DNA of 13,827 bases from contig CATWBR010000064.1 in assembly GCA_958349075.1 (NCBI GenBank), positions 1-13,827 on the forward strand. Reading direction: 5' to 3'. Below the pieces are notes generated by a model. The model saw only the letters and a list, made by a program, of their open reading frames with translations, ran no database searches and was not told the origin of the DNA. This DNA comes from an uncultured Clostridium sp. Lineage in GTDB: Bacteria; Bacillota; Clostridia; Lachnospirales; Lachnospiraceae. Position 1 is the stretch's first letter. Every line of letters begins with the position of its first letter. This document shows positions 1 through 7,745 of the stretch, one piece after another. Position numbers and translations under genes: made by a program.

Positions 1-20
1 ACTCAATAGTTTATTAATAT

Positions 21-49
21 TTTACATTTACTTAACCCTTCTATATACT
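21..49 (+). promoter_or_regulatory. Promoter of the AbgT-M20 operon
   Basis: A -35 box TTTACA (21-26) and a -10 box TATACT (44-49) are separated by exactly 17 bases. Each differs from the sigma-A consensus at one position. This puts the transcription start near 56 and leaves a leader of about 45 bases with a strong GGAGG ribosome site at 88-92. The -10 box lies inside an inverted repeat listed separately. Confidence 0.7.
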
Positions 50-64
50 ACCCATCAGAAGGGT
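35..64. promoter_or_regulatory. Inverted repeat around the -10 box, candidate operator
   Basis: ACCCTTCT (35-42) is matched by its exact reverse complement AGAAGGGT (57-64), with 14 bases between the arms. The dyad encloses the -10 box and the expected transcription start, the usual position for a repressor operator. The binding protein is unknown. The dyad does not resemble the one next to the LysR gene in this window. An RNA hairpin is less likely because the left arm should lie upstream of the transcription start. Confidence 0.5.
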
Positions 65-100
65 GTATTGCATTCTTACTAATTTCCGGAGGATAAAAAA

Positions 101-1657
101 ATGAAAGAAAAAACAAAAAAGCACTTTTTTAACGGCTTTCTAAATGGAATCGAGAGGATCGGAAATAGACTCCCTCATCCGATTACACTATTTGCCATTT
201 TTGCCCTGGCAGTAATCCTTCTGTCAGCATTTTGCGCTTCGATTGGTCTTTCTGCAACCGGTGAATTTGTTAACCGTACGGCAGGCACCGTAGAGGTACA
301 GACTGTAGCGGCTAAGAGCCTTTTAACCCGGGAAGGCATTCTCTTTATGCTTACTAAAGCGATTTCTAACTTTACCAGCTATGCTCCTCTCGGGATCGTG
401 CTTGTAGCTATGTTGGGTGTCGGCGTTGCTGAAAGCAGTGGTTTTATTACTGCTGCTATGAAGAGAACTGTTCAGGTAACACCGCGGCAACTAATCACTC
501 CTATGATAGTTTTTCTTGGAGTTATGTCCAATATTGCTTCCGATGTGGGATATATTGTACTGGTTCCTCTTGGAGCCCTGATGTTCATGGCTTATGACAG
601 ACATCCTCTCGCAGGCATTGCAGCGGCATTTGCAGGCGTATCCGGCGGTTTCTCTGCAAACCTCCTTATTGGAACTCTCGATCCCCTAATGTCGGGAATC
701 TCCAACGAAGCCGTTAAGTTGGTAGATCCCACATACGTAGTAGATCCAACCGGCAACATGTTCTTCATGATGCCTTCCGTACTCCTGATTACAGTCCTCG
801 GAACCTTGGTAACAGAAAAAATTGTGGAGCCCAGACTTGGTTCCTATCATGGCAGCGCCGATAAAGACGCTTTCCACAAGCAGGACGTTTCAGTAAATGA
901 GAAAAAAGCTTTGAAAGCGGCCACGATAACTCTTATCGTCATGATTGCAGCTCTGGTGATTGTCTGTATCCCATCCGACTCACTGTTCCGTAATCCTGAG
1001 ACAGGCAGCCTTCTCGGTTCATCTCCACTGATTGCCAGTGTTATTCTCCTGGTAGCTGTATTTTTCCTTGTTCCATCCATCGTATTCGGCTTTGTCTCAG
1101 GTGCTTATAAATCTGACAAAGATGTCTGTGCAGCGCTTGCAAAATCAATGGCCCATATGAGCGGCTATATCGCCCTGGCTTTTGTAGCTTCTCAGTTCAT
1201 CAATTACTTCAGCTATACAAACCTCGGCACCATTCTGGCATTAAACGGAGCTGCACTGTTTAAAACAATGGGCATTGGCCCTATCCCGCTGATGATTTTA
1301 TTCGTCCTTTTTTCCGCATTTCTCAATCTTTTCATGGGATCTGCATCTGCAAAATGGGCAATTCTGGCGCCGGTATTTGTGCCAATGTTCATGCTTCTCG
1401 GCTATACGCCTGAGATGTCACAGGTAGCTTTCCGTATCGGAGATTCGTGCACCAACATTATCACTCCTATGATGTCCTTCTTTGCTATGATAGTTGTATT
1501 TGTCCAGGAATATGACGAGGACGCGGGTATGGGCACCCTCACATCCATGATGCTTCCCTACACGTTCGTCTTTTTAATTGGGTGGACACTTATGCTTATT
1601 GTCTGGATTGTATTCAACTTGCCTTTAGGTCCGGGCGGAGTTGGAATGTATCTCTAA
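101..1657 (+). CDS. AbgT-family transporter (aminobenzoyl-glutamate type)
   Basis: This is a 518-residue polytopic inner-membrane carrier of the AbgT family, whose founding member takes up p-aminobenzoyl-glutamate, a folate breakdown product. Some relatives have instead been reported to export sulfonamides. Long hydrophobic segments run through the whole protein, with a soluble charged loop near 245-270. Family signatures are visible: SNIASDVGYIVLVPLGA (143-159) in the first half, GSASAKWAILAPVFVPM (413-429) in the second, and RIGDSCTNIITPM (445-457), the polar substrate/cation-site stretches of this fold. The length matches the family (about 500-510). The start is supported by GGAGG eight bases upstream. 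An M20 peptidase follows 25 bases after the stop, so uptake followed by hydrolysis is more plausible than export. The real substrate may be another acyl-glutamate or dipeptide rather than aminobenzoyl-glutamate. Confidence 0.9.
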   Translation: MKEKTKKHFFNGFLNGIERIGNRLPHPITLFAIFALAVILLSAFCASIGLSATGEFVNRTAGTVEVQTVAAKSLLTREGILFMLTKAISNFTSYAPLGIVLVAMLGVGVAESSGFITAAMKRTVQVTPRQLITPMIVFLGVMSNIASDVGYIVLVPLGALMFMAYDRHPLAGIAAAFAGVSGGFSANLLIGTLDPLMSGISNEAVKLVDPTYVVDPTGNMFFMMPSVLLITVLGTLVTEKIVEPRLGSYHGSADKDAFHKQDVSVNEKKALKAATITLIVMIAALVIVCIPSDSLFRNPETGSLLGSSPLIASVILLVAVFFLVPSIVFGFVSGAYKSDKDVCAALAKSMAHMSGYIALAFVASQFINYFSYTNLGTILALNGAALFKTMGIGPIPLMILFVLFSAFLNLFMGSASAKWAILAPVFVPMFMLLGYTPEMSQVAFRIGDSCTNIITPMMSFFAMIVVFVQEYDEDAGMGTLTSMMLPYTFVFLIGWTLMLIVWIVFNLPLGPGGVGMYL

Positions 1658-1682
1658 TATTTTAGAAAGCGGGGAATAAAAA

Positions 1683-2795
1683 TTGATTAATAAAAAACGT
1701 TTACTGGAAAGCTTTCTCAGTTATGTACGTATAGACAGTGAAACGGGAAATGAACGGGAGATGGCCGAACTGCTGCAAAAGGAGTTAACGGAACTCGGTT
1801 GTAAAACCTTCTTTGACGATGCCGGAAAGGAACTGGGCTGCAATACCGGTAATCTGTACTGCATCATGAATGGCAGGCCGGAAATGGAACCGATTCTTCT
1901 CTGTGCCCATATGGATACGGTGAAACCCGGCAATGGCATCGAACCCGTTATTGAAAACGGCATAATCCGCAGCGGCGGCAATACCGTTCTGGGAGGCGAT
2001 GATAAGGCTGGTATTGCCGCCATTGTGGAAACCATCCGCACCATTCACGAGAATAATCTGGAACATCCCACCATTGAAGCCGTATTCACAATACATGAAG
2101 AAGGCGGCGTCCTGGGTTCGAGACATTTAAAATACGATAATATCCGCGCTAAAAAAGCAGTAGTCCTGGACAGCAGCGGCGCTCCCGGAAAAATTATCAT
2201 TGCAGCACCTGGACAGGTGAAGCTTAATGTCACAATCCACGGTAAATCTGCCCATGCAGGAGTCAGCCCGGAGTTGGGAATCAGCGCCATCCAGATAGCC
2301 GCTGATGCAATATCCCGAATGAAACTGCTGCGTATTGATGAAGAAACAACTGCCAATATTGGAACCATTAAAGCCGAGTGCGCCACAAATATTGTACCTG
2401 ATACAATTTTTATAGCGGGTGAAGCAAGAAGCCATAATAATGAGAAGCTGGAGCAACAGGCATCCCACATGATGAGTTGTTTTGAGGAAAGCTGCAAAAA
2501 ATTTGGGGCATCCTGCTCCGGTGGCATTGAAAAAAGTTATGACGGATACAGGCTTACTGAAAATGATGTATGGATTGAAGAAATTAAGACTGCCTGTAAA
2601 AAAGTTTCTCTACCTGTTACTACTGCTGCCAGTGGAGGTGGCAGTGACGCTAACAATATGAATCTGCACGGCATTAAAGCAGTTCCTCTCGGCACAGGTA
2701 TGACAAAGGTTCACAGCACCGGAGAGGAACTTGCCGTCAGCCATTTAGAGCAGACGGCGGAACTTGTCCTGGCACTTACAACGTCTCTTCAATAA
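1683..2795 (+). CDS. M20 family zinc peptidase, peptidase T-like
   Basis: This 370-residue cytoplasmic metallopeptidase is of the M20 clan, closest in pattern to PepT/YqjE-type enzymes that cleave small peptides. The two-zinc centre is complete: H76 and D78 in AHMDT, bridging D106 in GGDD, the E139-E140 pair in IHEEGG, D163 in VLDSSG and H344 in KVHSTGE. The lid/dimerisation domain lies at about 181-290 and includes HGKSAHAGVSPE. The start codon is TTG at 1683, supported by a GGGGA site upstream; the next in-frame ATG would remove the N-terminal helix. The gene is co-transcribed with the AbgT carrier upstream (25-base gap). In E. coli the AbgT partner is the AbgA/AbgB amidohydrolase pair; here a single PepT-like enzyme takes that place, so the operon's substrate is probably a peptide or amide of glutamate, not proven to be a folate product. 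Confidence 0.88.
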   Translation: MINKKRLLESFLSYVRIDSETGNEREMAELLQKELTELGCKTFFDDAGKELGCNTGNLYCIMNGRPEMEPILLCAHMDTVKPGNGIEPVIENGIIRSGGNTVLGGDDKAGIAAIVETIRTIHENNLEHPTIEAVFTIHEEGGVLGSRHLKYDNIRAKKAVVLDSSGAPGKIIIAAPGQVKLNVTIHGKSAHAGVSPELGISAIQIAADAISRMKLLRIDEETTANIGTIKAECATNIVPDTIFIAGEARSHNNEKLEQQASHMMSCFEESCKKFGASCSGGIEKSYDGYRLTENDVWIEEIKTACKKVSLPVTTAASGGGSDANNMNLHGIKAVPLGTGMTKVHSTGEELAVSHLEQTAELVLALTTSLQ

Positions 2796-2818
2796 TACAA
2801 AGAGGAGATTACCAGACA

Positions 2819-2849
2819 GAAGGGTGCCGCTCCCTTTAACTCAAGCGGC
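2819..2849. terminator. Overlapping hairpins between convergent genes, possible weak terminator
   Basis: Only 40 bases separate the convergent M20 and LysR stops. GCCGCT (2826-2831) pairs with AGCGGC (2844-2849), and a competing short stem AAGGG/CCCTT overlaps it. Neither is followed by a clear T-run on either strand, so this is at best a weak or Rho-assisted terminator. It reaches into the last codons of the LysR gene. Confidence 0.3.
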
Positions 2850-3714
2850 GGCATTCTTCTGTAACAAAACGTATAAACTGAAGGGCTCTTTTGCAGATAA
2901 TGCTTTTCTTCCCCCACACTACAGATATTTCCGCCGGGATTGCATCTTCAAATGAAATAGCTTTAATATCACAGACGTTTTCCGCCTCCTTCAGCATAAA
3001 GGAACAGGCTGCTCCCCCTTCTACTATACGGATGACACTCTGCAATTGATTCGAACGTGCGATTACATTGGGTGTAATATTATGCATTTTAAAACGGCTC
3101 ATGAGCGCTTCGTAATGGTAGGTATTACCTGACAGCAGGGCCAGATTCACCTCAGACAAATCCTGGTAGGATACATGTTCCAGTGTCGCCAGAGGATGTT
3201 TTTTCCCAACGCAGAGACAGTACTCCGAGCCCGCCAATTTACGGATGTTATAATCATTTATATCAATTGCAGTAGCTATGGTAACAGCAAAGTCAATCTT
3301 TTCAGCATCCAAAAGCTCCTGCAGCTCCAAAGCTCCCTGCTCAATCACTTCGAGCTTTGTATCAGGAAAAACTTTTAAAAAACGCTGGTAAATTCCCGGT
3401 AAAAAAAATGTACTGATCATCGGAGTGACACCGACAGAAACTTTCGTCTTTTCAGCACCACAGTTTTTCATTAGTTCGACTATTTCGTCGCTGTCCTTGA
3501 TTAGTTTATGAGCACGTATTAAAAGCTGCTCACCATTTTTTGTGATACGCAGCCTGCCATTTACCCGTTCAAATAACATAACCCCGAATTCCAGTTCCAA
3601 TTCCTTAATCGCGCTGGAAACCGAAGGTTGGGAAATATTCATCTCTCTTGCCGCCTGGGTAATATTCCCACAGTGACAGACCGCTATAAAGTATCTGAGC
3701 TGACTTAATTTCAT
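2836..3714 (-). CDS. LysR-type transcriptional regulator
   Basis: A DNA-binding regulator of 292 residues, typical LTTR length. The N-terminal winged helix-turn-helix is clear: MKLSQLRYFIAV at 1-12, then AAREMNISQPSVSSAIKELE and LFERVNGRLRIT. It is followed by a linker helix and a periplasmic-binding-like effector domain from about residue 90. I place the start at 3714 rather than at the upstream ATG (3750), because GGAAGGAG lies just before it at correct spacing and the protein then begins exactly at the family's canonical N-terminus. The gene is divergent from the malic enzyme, so the likely targets are itself and that gene; the effector cannot be read from sequence. A dyad at 3749-3767 sits immediately upstream. 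Control of the AbgT operon is possible but nothing in the sites supports it. Confidence 0.92.
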   Translation of the reverse strand: MKLSQLRYFIAVCHCGNITQAAREMNISQPSVSSAIKELELEFGVMLFERVNGRLRITKNGEQLLIRAHKLIKDSDEIVELMKNCGAEKTKVSVGVTPMISTFFLPGIYQRFLKVFPDTKLEVIEQGALELQELLDAEKIDFAVTIATAIDINDYNIRKLAGSEYCLCVGKKHPLATLEHVSYQDLSEVNLALLSGNTYHYEALMSRFKMHNITPNVIARSNQLQSVIRIVEGGAACSFMLKEAENVCDIKAISFEDAIPAEISVVWGKKSIICKRALQFIRFVTEECRRLS

Positions 3715-3737
3715 GTTATGCTCCTTCCCAACAGCCA

Positions 3738-3787
3738 CAACATTTAACAATATCTGTATCAGATATTATACATGTTCCAACATTTAA
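3738..3787. promoter_or_regulatory. Divergent LysR/malic enzyme control region with dyad and direct repeats
   Basis: The perfect dyad AATATCTGTATCAGATATT (3749-3767) contains the T-N11-A form expected for LysR regulators. It is flanked by two copies of CAACATTTAA (3738-3747 and 3778-3787) exactly 40 bases apart, close to four helical turns. On the minus strand a TATAAT box (3770-3765) overlaps the dyad's edge and has no recognisable -35 box, consistent with autoregulated lysR transcription. The site lies 140-160 bases upstream of the malic enzyme start, whose own promoter I cannot define convincingly (TTGCAT at 3808 lacks a good -10 partner). Confidence 0.5.
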
Positions 3788-3908
3788 AAGCTATAGCCTT
3801 TAGGTATTTGCATACTTCCCCCATCGCCGTTCTGTTAATGTACACGGGATACTTATTATTACCAGCGGCCAAATGCACTTTGGGTTAGACAGAGAAAAGA
3901 GGTATAAA

Positions 3909-5084
3909 ATGGATTATAATCAGTTAGCATTAGAAATGCATGAAAAAAGAAAGGGTAAAATTGAAGTCGTAAGTAAAGTAGCCGTAAAAGACGCCGGTGA
4001 TTTGAGTATTGCATATACTCCAGGCGTTGCGGAACCATGTCGGAAAATTTATGAAAATCCGGAAAATGTCTACCGCTACACCTCAAAAGGCAATTTGGTC
4101 GCTGTAATTTCCGACGGGACCGCTGTTCTCGGTCTCGGAAATATCGGGCCTAAAGCAGCCATCCCGGTAATGGAAGGAAAAAGCATTCTATTCAAACAGT
4201 TTGGGGGCGTAGACGCCTTTCCCCTCTGCCTGGACACACAGGATACAGAAGAACTAATCAAAACCGTTAAATATCTTGCGCCTTCTTTCGGGGGGATTAA
4301 TCTGGAAGATATCGCATCCCCCAGGTGTTTCGAGATCGAACGGCGGCTGGAAGAAGAACTGGATATTCCCGTTTTTCATGATGATCAGCACGGTACAGCA
4401 ATTGTCGTAACAGCCGGTTTATTAAATGCGGCAAAACTTATTGGTAAACGGATGGAAGATTTAAAGGTTGTTTTAAACGGTCCCGGCGCGGCGGGTACAG
4501 CCATCATACATATGCTGCTGTTTGCCGGTGTAAAAAATGTAATTGCCTGCGACGAACATGGAATCCTCTATAAAACAAGAAAACATGGAATTGTTGATCA
4601 CAAAAAAGAACTCTGTGAAATTACTAATCTTTCGGATATGCATGGCAGCCTGTCCGATGCTCTTGTGGATGCGGACGTTTTTATCGGCGTATCTGTGGCC
4701 GGTGCATTAACGCCGAAAATGATCCAAACCATGGCACAGGAACCCGTTATTTTTGCAATGGCAAATCCCACCCCGGAAATCATGTATGAGGATGCCGTAA
4801 AAGCCGGAGTTAAGATCATGGGAACCGGCCGGAGCGACTTCCCGAACCAAATTAATAATGTACTTGCTTTCCCCGGAATATTCCGCGGCGCCCTGGATGC
4901 CAACGCAAGAAATATTAATTATGATATGAAATTTGCAGCAGCAAAAGCTATTGCGGATCTTATTTCCGAAGAAGAGTTAAAACCTGAATATATTATCCCC
5001 TCCTCCTTTGACCCGCGTGTCGCAAAGGCAGTAGCAAAGGCCGTCCATGACTCAGCAATAAGAACCGGTACGTTCAGGCGGTAA
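3909..5084 (+). CDS. Malic enzyme, short NAD-type
   Basis: Oxidatively decarboxylates L-malate to pyruvate and CO2 with reduction of NAD(P)+, in the cytoplasm. At 391 residues it is the short bacterial form without a phosphotransacetylase tail. Catalytic Tyr36 is in AYTPGVAEPC and Lys91 in MEGKS. Metal ligands E133-D134 and D158-D159 lie in NLEDIASPRC and FHDDQHGTA. The nucleotide site GPGAAG is at 191-196, with an acidic D215 after the second strand, which favours NAD over NADP (inference). I choose ATG 3909 over the ATG at 3873 because AAGAGG precedes it and the family N-terminus (DYNQLALEMHEKRKGKIEV) begins there. It is probably controlled by the divergent LysR regulator. A strong terminator follows 38 bases after the stop, so it is monocistronic. 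Confidence 0.93.
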   Translation: MDYNQLALEMHEKRKGKIEVVSKVAVKDAGDLSIAYTPGVAEPCRKIYENPENVYRYTSKGNLVAVISDGTAVLGLGNIGPKAAIPVMEGKSILFKQFGGVDAFPLCLDTQDTEELIKTVKYLAPSFGGINLEDIASPRCFEIERRLEEELDIPVFHDDQHGTAIVVTAGLLNAAKLIGKRMEDLKVVLNGPGAAGTAIIHMLLFAGVKNVIACDEHGILYKTRKHGIVDHKKELCEITNLSDMHGSLSDALVDADVFIGVSVAGALTPKMIQTMAQEPVIFAMANPTPEIMYEDAVKAGVKIMGTGRSDFPNQINNVLAFPGIFRGALDANARNINYDMKFAAAKAIADLISEEELKPEYIIPSSFDPRVAKAVAKAVHDSAIRTGTFRR

Positions 5085-5122
5085 TAGTTTTTCAGAAAAT
5101 GCAGGGTTCAGAGTATAAGTCT

Positions 5123-5157
5123 AAAAAAGTGCATCTATTGAGTCAGATGCACTTTTT
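5123..5157. terminator. Bidirectional Rho-independent terminator
   Basis: The arms AAAAAGTGCATCT (ending 5136) and AGATGCACTTTTT (5145-5157) pair perfectly over 13 positions around an eight-base loop, with a T-run on both strands. It terminates the malic enzyme transcript on the + strand and the yitT-ended transcript on the minus strand. Confidence 0.92.
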
Positions 5158-5208
5158 ATAACTAAAAACAAGCCTAAAAACAAATAGCCAATATCTAATT
5201 TCTCCATT

Positions 5209-6081
5209 CTATTGAACCGCATCCGAGAAGTCCTTGAATCCCAGCCCAAATACCTCCGTTGTCTCAGTTACCATAACAAAAGCATTTTCATCCGTTTCCT
5301 GGATAATTCTCTTGAGGCGGGAAAACTCCGATTTTCTCACCGTACACAGGACAACCGTAGTCTCCTGGCCGCTGTATGCCCCTTTACCCGGCAATATCGT
5401 GGCGCTCCGGTCTAATTCCTGTATAATGCGCTTTGCAATCTCATCGGGATGGCTCGTGATGATGGACGCATTGCTCCCCGCGTCACCGCCGTAAATGATT
5501 GTGTCAATTACCTTCGTCTGTGCATACAGACTGAGCATTCCAAACAGCGCGGCGTCTACGTTATGGAATACAAATGTGGAGAGCGACAGAATAATTCCGT
5601 CTATTATCAGCAGCGCACGGCCGATTTGGACATGGGGGTACTTTTTCTGCATCAGGTATCCGGCCACGTCGCTTCCGCCCGTCGTAGAACCTGCCATGAA
5701 AATAAACCCCATTCCGACTCCGACCAGGATTCCGCCGTAGAGGCTGCTCATCATCCTGTCCCCCATGTAAAGCGGACAAATCGGCGCCACCACATAGTCC
5801 AGGACAACAGAACAGATTGCACAGGCCACTGCCGTGCGGATGGCAAACCGGCGGCTTAAATAGAACCACGCCAGGACAAGCAGCGGCAGATTGACCATGA
5901 GGGTCATCCTTCCCACCGGCAGTCCGGTCATATAATTGATCATCAGGGCGATTCCGACCGCTCCTCCGGGTGCAATGTTAGCCGGCACAATAAAACTCTG
6001 AGTGCCCGCACTGTATATAAACGCTCCTATAACCAGAAGCAGTCCGTCTCTTACCGATCCTTTGTTAATCTTTCCGCTCAT
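5209..6081 (-). CDS. YitT-family membrane protein (DUF161/DUF2179)
   Basis: A 290-residue membrane protein of the YitT family, widespread in Firmicutes and without an established biochemical function. About five to six hydrophobic segments span residues 11-195, including the conserved PGGAVGIALMINY (38-50) and FMAGSTTGGSDVAGYLMQKK (128-147) stretches. The C-terminal third (about 200-285) is the soluble DUF2179 domain, with ILPGKGAYSGQETTVVLC (229-246) and FGLGFKDF near the end. The length is typical. The gene lies 81 bases after the sigma-54 activator on the same strand and is the last gene before the bidirectional terminator, so it may be part of that transcript. Whether it contributes to the upstream amino-acid operon is unknown; YitT genes also occur in many unrelated settings. 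Confidence 0.9.
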   Translation of the reverse strand: MSGKINKGSVRDGLLLVIGAFIYSAGTQSFIVPANIAPGGAVGIALMINYMTGLPVGRMTLMVNLPLLVLAWFYLSRRFAIRTAVACAICSVVLDYVVAPICPLYMGDRMMSSLYGGILVGVGMGFIFMAGSTTGGSDVAGYLMQKKYPHVQIGRALLIIDGIILSLSTFVFHNVDAALFGMLSLYAQTKVIDTIIYGGDAGSNASIITSHPDEIAKRIIQELDRSATILPGKGAYSGQETTVVLCTVRKSEFSRLKRIIQETDENAFVMVTETTEVFGLGFKDFSDAVQ

Positions 6082-6096
6082 GTTATCATGCCTTTC

Positions 6097-6126
6097 TCCC
6101 CGCCAGCCCTGAAAGTTTCCCCGCCA
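6097..6126. repeat. Tandem 9-bp repeat upstream of yitT
   Basis: TCCCCGCCA occurs at 6097-6105 and again at 6118-6126 on the + strand, 21 bases apart (two helical turns), directly upstream of the yitT ribosome site. It could be a protein site or chance in a GC-rich stretch; no promoter is evident beside it. Confidence 0.35.
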
Positions 6127-6141
6127 AAGGTTTCCTTCCGG

Positions 6142-6160
6142 GCCTTCGCGTCCCGAAGGC
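6142..6160 (-). terminator. Stem-loop just after the sigma-54 activator stop
   Basis: GCCTTCG (6142-6148) and CGAAGGC (6154-6160) form a perfect 7-bp stem with a five-base loop, two bases beyond the activator's stop codon. There is no T-run after it on the minus strand, so it is more likely a partial terminator, or an mRNA 3'-end stabiliser that lowers yitT expression, than a full stop. Confidence 0.4.
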
Positions 6161-6162
6161 AG

Positions 6163-7569
6163 TTACCGGAGGATTCCGTATTGCTGTATTTTCCTTTGCA
6201 GGGTCTGTCTGGGTATATCAAGAATTTTGGCAGCCTCCGAGATATTGCCCCGGGTCACTTTCATCGTCCGGATAATGATGCTCTTCTCGTAATCATCGAC
6301 CGCCTCTCGCAAAGAGGAGCAAAGGGTATTCCCCTCCTCCGTGTTTTCCTTTGGAGTACTTGTCATTTCGTTGAATTTATCCTCTATATCCTCAAGCTTC
6401 AGCATATTGCTGTCCTCACCGACCATACTCATCCCATAGACAATGATATGCTCCAGTTCCCGGACATTGCCCGGCCAGTCGTATTCCTCCAGCCTGGCTA
6501 TCAGCTCTTTTGAAACGTATTGTACCTTCTTATTGAATGTTGCATTATGTTTATTTACATAAAACTTGACAAAATGTGCAATGTCCTTTTTCCGCTCACG
6601 CAGTGGAGGAATTGTGATGGACATCATACTGAGCCTGTAATAAATATCGCGGCGCAGATTTCCTTCCTCAATTGCCTTCAGCGGTTCGGTGTTGATGGCG
6701 GCGATAATCTTCACATCCACCGTCTTGATATCCCTCGCTCCAAGACTCCTGAAATGCCCGTCCTGCAGAACGCGCAGCAGTTTCGACTGAAGGTGGATCG
6801 GCATGGAATTGATCTCGTCTAAAAACAGAGTTCCTCCGTCTGCAAGTTCAAACAGCCCCTTGTTTTCCGTAGCGCCCGTGAAAGCGCCCCTGGCCGTTCC
6901 GAAAAGAATGCTCTCAAGCAGCGTATCGGGAAGGGCGGCGCAGTTCTGGGCAATAAAAGGTTTCCCCTTTCTGGCGCTGGTATTGTGGATCGCCTGGGCA
7001 AATACTTCCTTGCCCGTTCCCGTCTCACCGTATATCATGACGGGCAGATCACAGGCAGCCACGATTTTTATGTATTCCCTGGCCTTCTGCATCTTTTCGT
7101 CCACCGCGATAATATCACCGATTATAAAGGTCGCCGTGTCACGGCTGAGCAGTTTTCCGGAACCGTTGATTGGAAAAAAGGCAGAACTTAACTCAATCCG
7201 CTCCGAATCCTCTGTCTCCGCTGCATTTTCCTGCATGGACAGATCGATGGCGCCGACGATCCGCTTTCCGCTTTTAATTGGGATAGACAGCGAGGTAATC
7301 CGGATCCCCTCCTGCCCTTCGGCCTTCAAAAGCTGGTTCTCCACATAGACCGGCAGTCCCAGCTCCATGGCCTTGATGGTCGTACTCGTCTTCGGATCCA
7401 GATTCTCATAGACATCCAAAAACTTTTTTCCGACCAGATCATAATTTTCCTCCTGGCTGGAGAGCTTATTGTTCAGCTTGGCAGTGAACAGAATCTCTCC
7501 TTCCAGGTTTATAATTGTGATACCGTCAATATAACCTTTTCCGTGGAACAGTTTTTCCATCAATTCCAT
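6163..7569 (-). CDS. Sigma-54-dependent transcriptional activator, RocR-like
   Basis: This bacterial enhancer-binding protein remodels sigma-54 RNA polymerase by ATP hydrolysis. Counting from the upstream ATG at 7578 (471 residues), a PAS-like sensor domain occupies about 12-115. The AAA+ domain has Walker A GETGTGKE (184-191), the sigma-54 contact loop GAFTGA (231-236), Walker B TLFLDEIN (250-257) and WPGNVREL (368-375). A Fis-type helix-turn-helix lies at about 444-467 ([19 protein letters not shown]). [12 protein letters not shown] and DEINSMP resemble B. subtilis RocR, the activator of arginine/ornithine catabolism, and the length also fits. I prefer the ATG at 7569 (468 residues): the G-rich ribosome site sits directly against the 7578 ATG but nine bases from this one. 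The gene follows the amino-acid operon, whose promoter is a consensus sigma-54 site with upstream dyads, so that operon is the obvious target. The ligand is unknown. Confidence 0.93.
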   Translation of the reverse strand: MELMEKLFHGKGYIDGITIINLEGEILFTAKLNNKLSSQEENYDLVGKKFLDVYENLDPKTSTTIKAMELGLPVYVENQLLKAEGQEGIRITSLSIPIKSGKRIVGAIDLSMQENAAETEDSERIELSSAFFPINGSGKLLSRDTATFIIGDIIAVDEKMQKAREYIKIVAACDLPVMIYGETGTGKEVFAQAIHNTSARKGKPFIAQNCAALPDTLLESILFGTARGAFTGATENKGLFELADGGTLFLDEINSMPIHLQSKLLRVLQDGHFRSLGARDIKTVDVKIIAAINTEPLKAIEEGNLRRDIYYRLSMMSITIPPLRERKKDIAHFVKFYVNKHNATFNKKVQYVSKELIARLEEYDWPGNVRELEHIIVYGMSMVGEDSNMLKLEDIEDKFNEMTSTPKENTEEGNTLCSSLREAVDDYEKSIIIRTMKVTRGNISEAAKILDIPRQTLQRKIQQYGILR

Positions 7570-7640
7570 CGTTCCCATCCCCCTCTGCTCTGTTTTTTCC
7601 GCTCAGTTTCTATAAAACGACTAAAACAATACATAAGAAA

Positions 7641-7669
7641 ATAGTATCAGAGTTTGGATGGGATTACAA
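7641..7669 (-). promoter_or_regulatory. Possible promoter of the sigma-54 activator gene
   Basis: On the minus strand TTGTAA (7669-7664) and an extended -10 TGATACTAT (the hexamer TACTAT is 7646-7641) are separated by 17 bases, in the 167-base gap upstream of the activator. This would give the regulator a sigma-54-independent basal supply. A small perfect dyad TCAGA-TTC-TCTGA (7674-7686) lies next to the -35 box. Confidence 0.5.
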
Positions 7670-7745
7670 TATGTCAGATTCTCTGATCCGTTTCATAACT
7701 CAGGATTTGCCACTGTTCACTCTGTGTCCGGAAACCTGACTTTTC

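Noticed and set aside
3808..3860. Housekeeping promoter for malic enzyme (TTGCAT with downstream TTAATG or TATTAT)
   Set aside because: No pair of boxes has both acceptable sequence and 16-18 base spacing; it may be an activator-dependent promoter, but I cannot place it.
6803..7348. 181-codon + strand frame opposite the sigma-54 activator
   Set aside because: It is a shadow of the AAA+ domain coding strand; the opposite strand encodes Walker A, GAFTGA and Walker B motifs.
7674..7686. TCAGA-TTC-TCTGA as a terminator of the GltS-like gene
   Set aside because: The five-base stem is too weak and has no T-run. It is mentioned only as a small dyad beside the activator's possible promoter.
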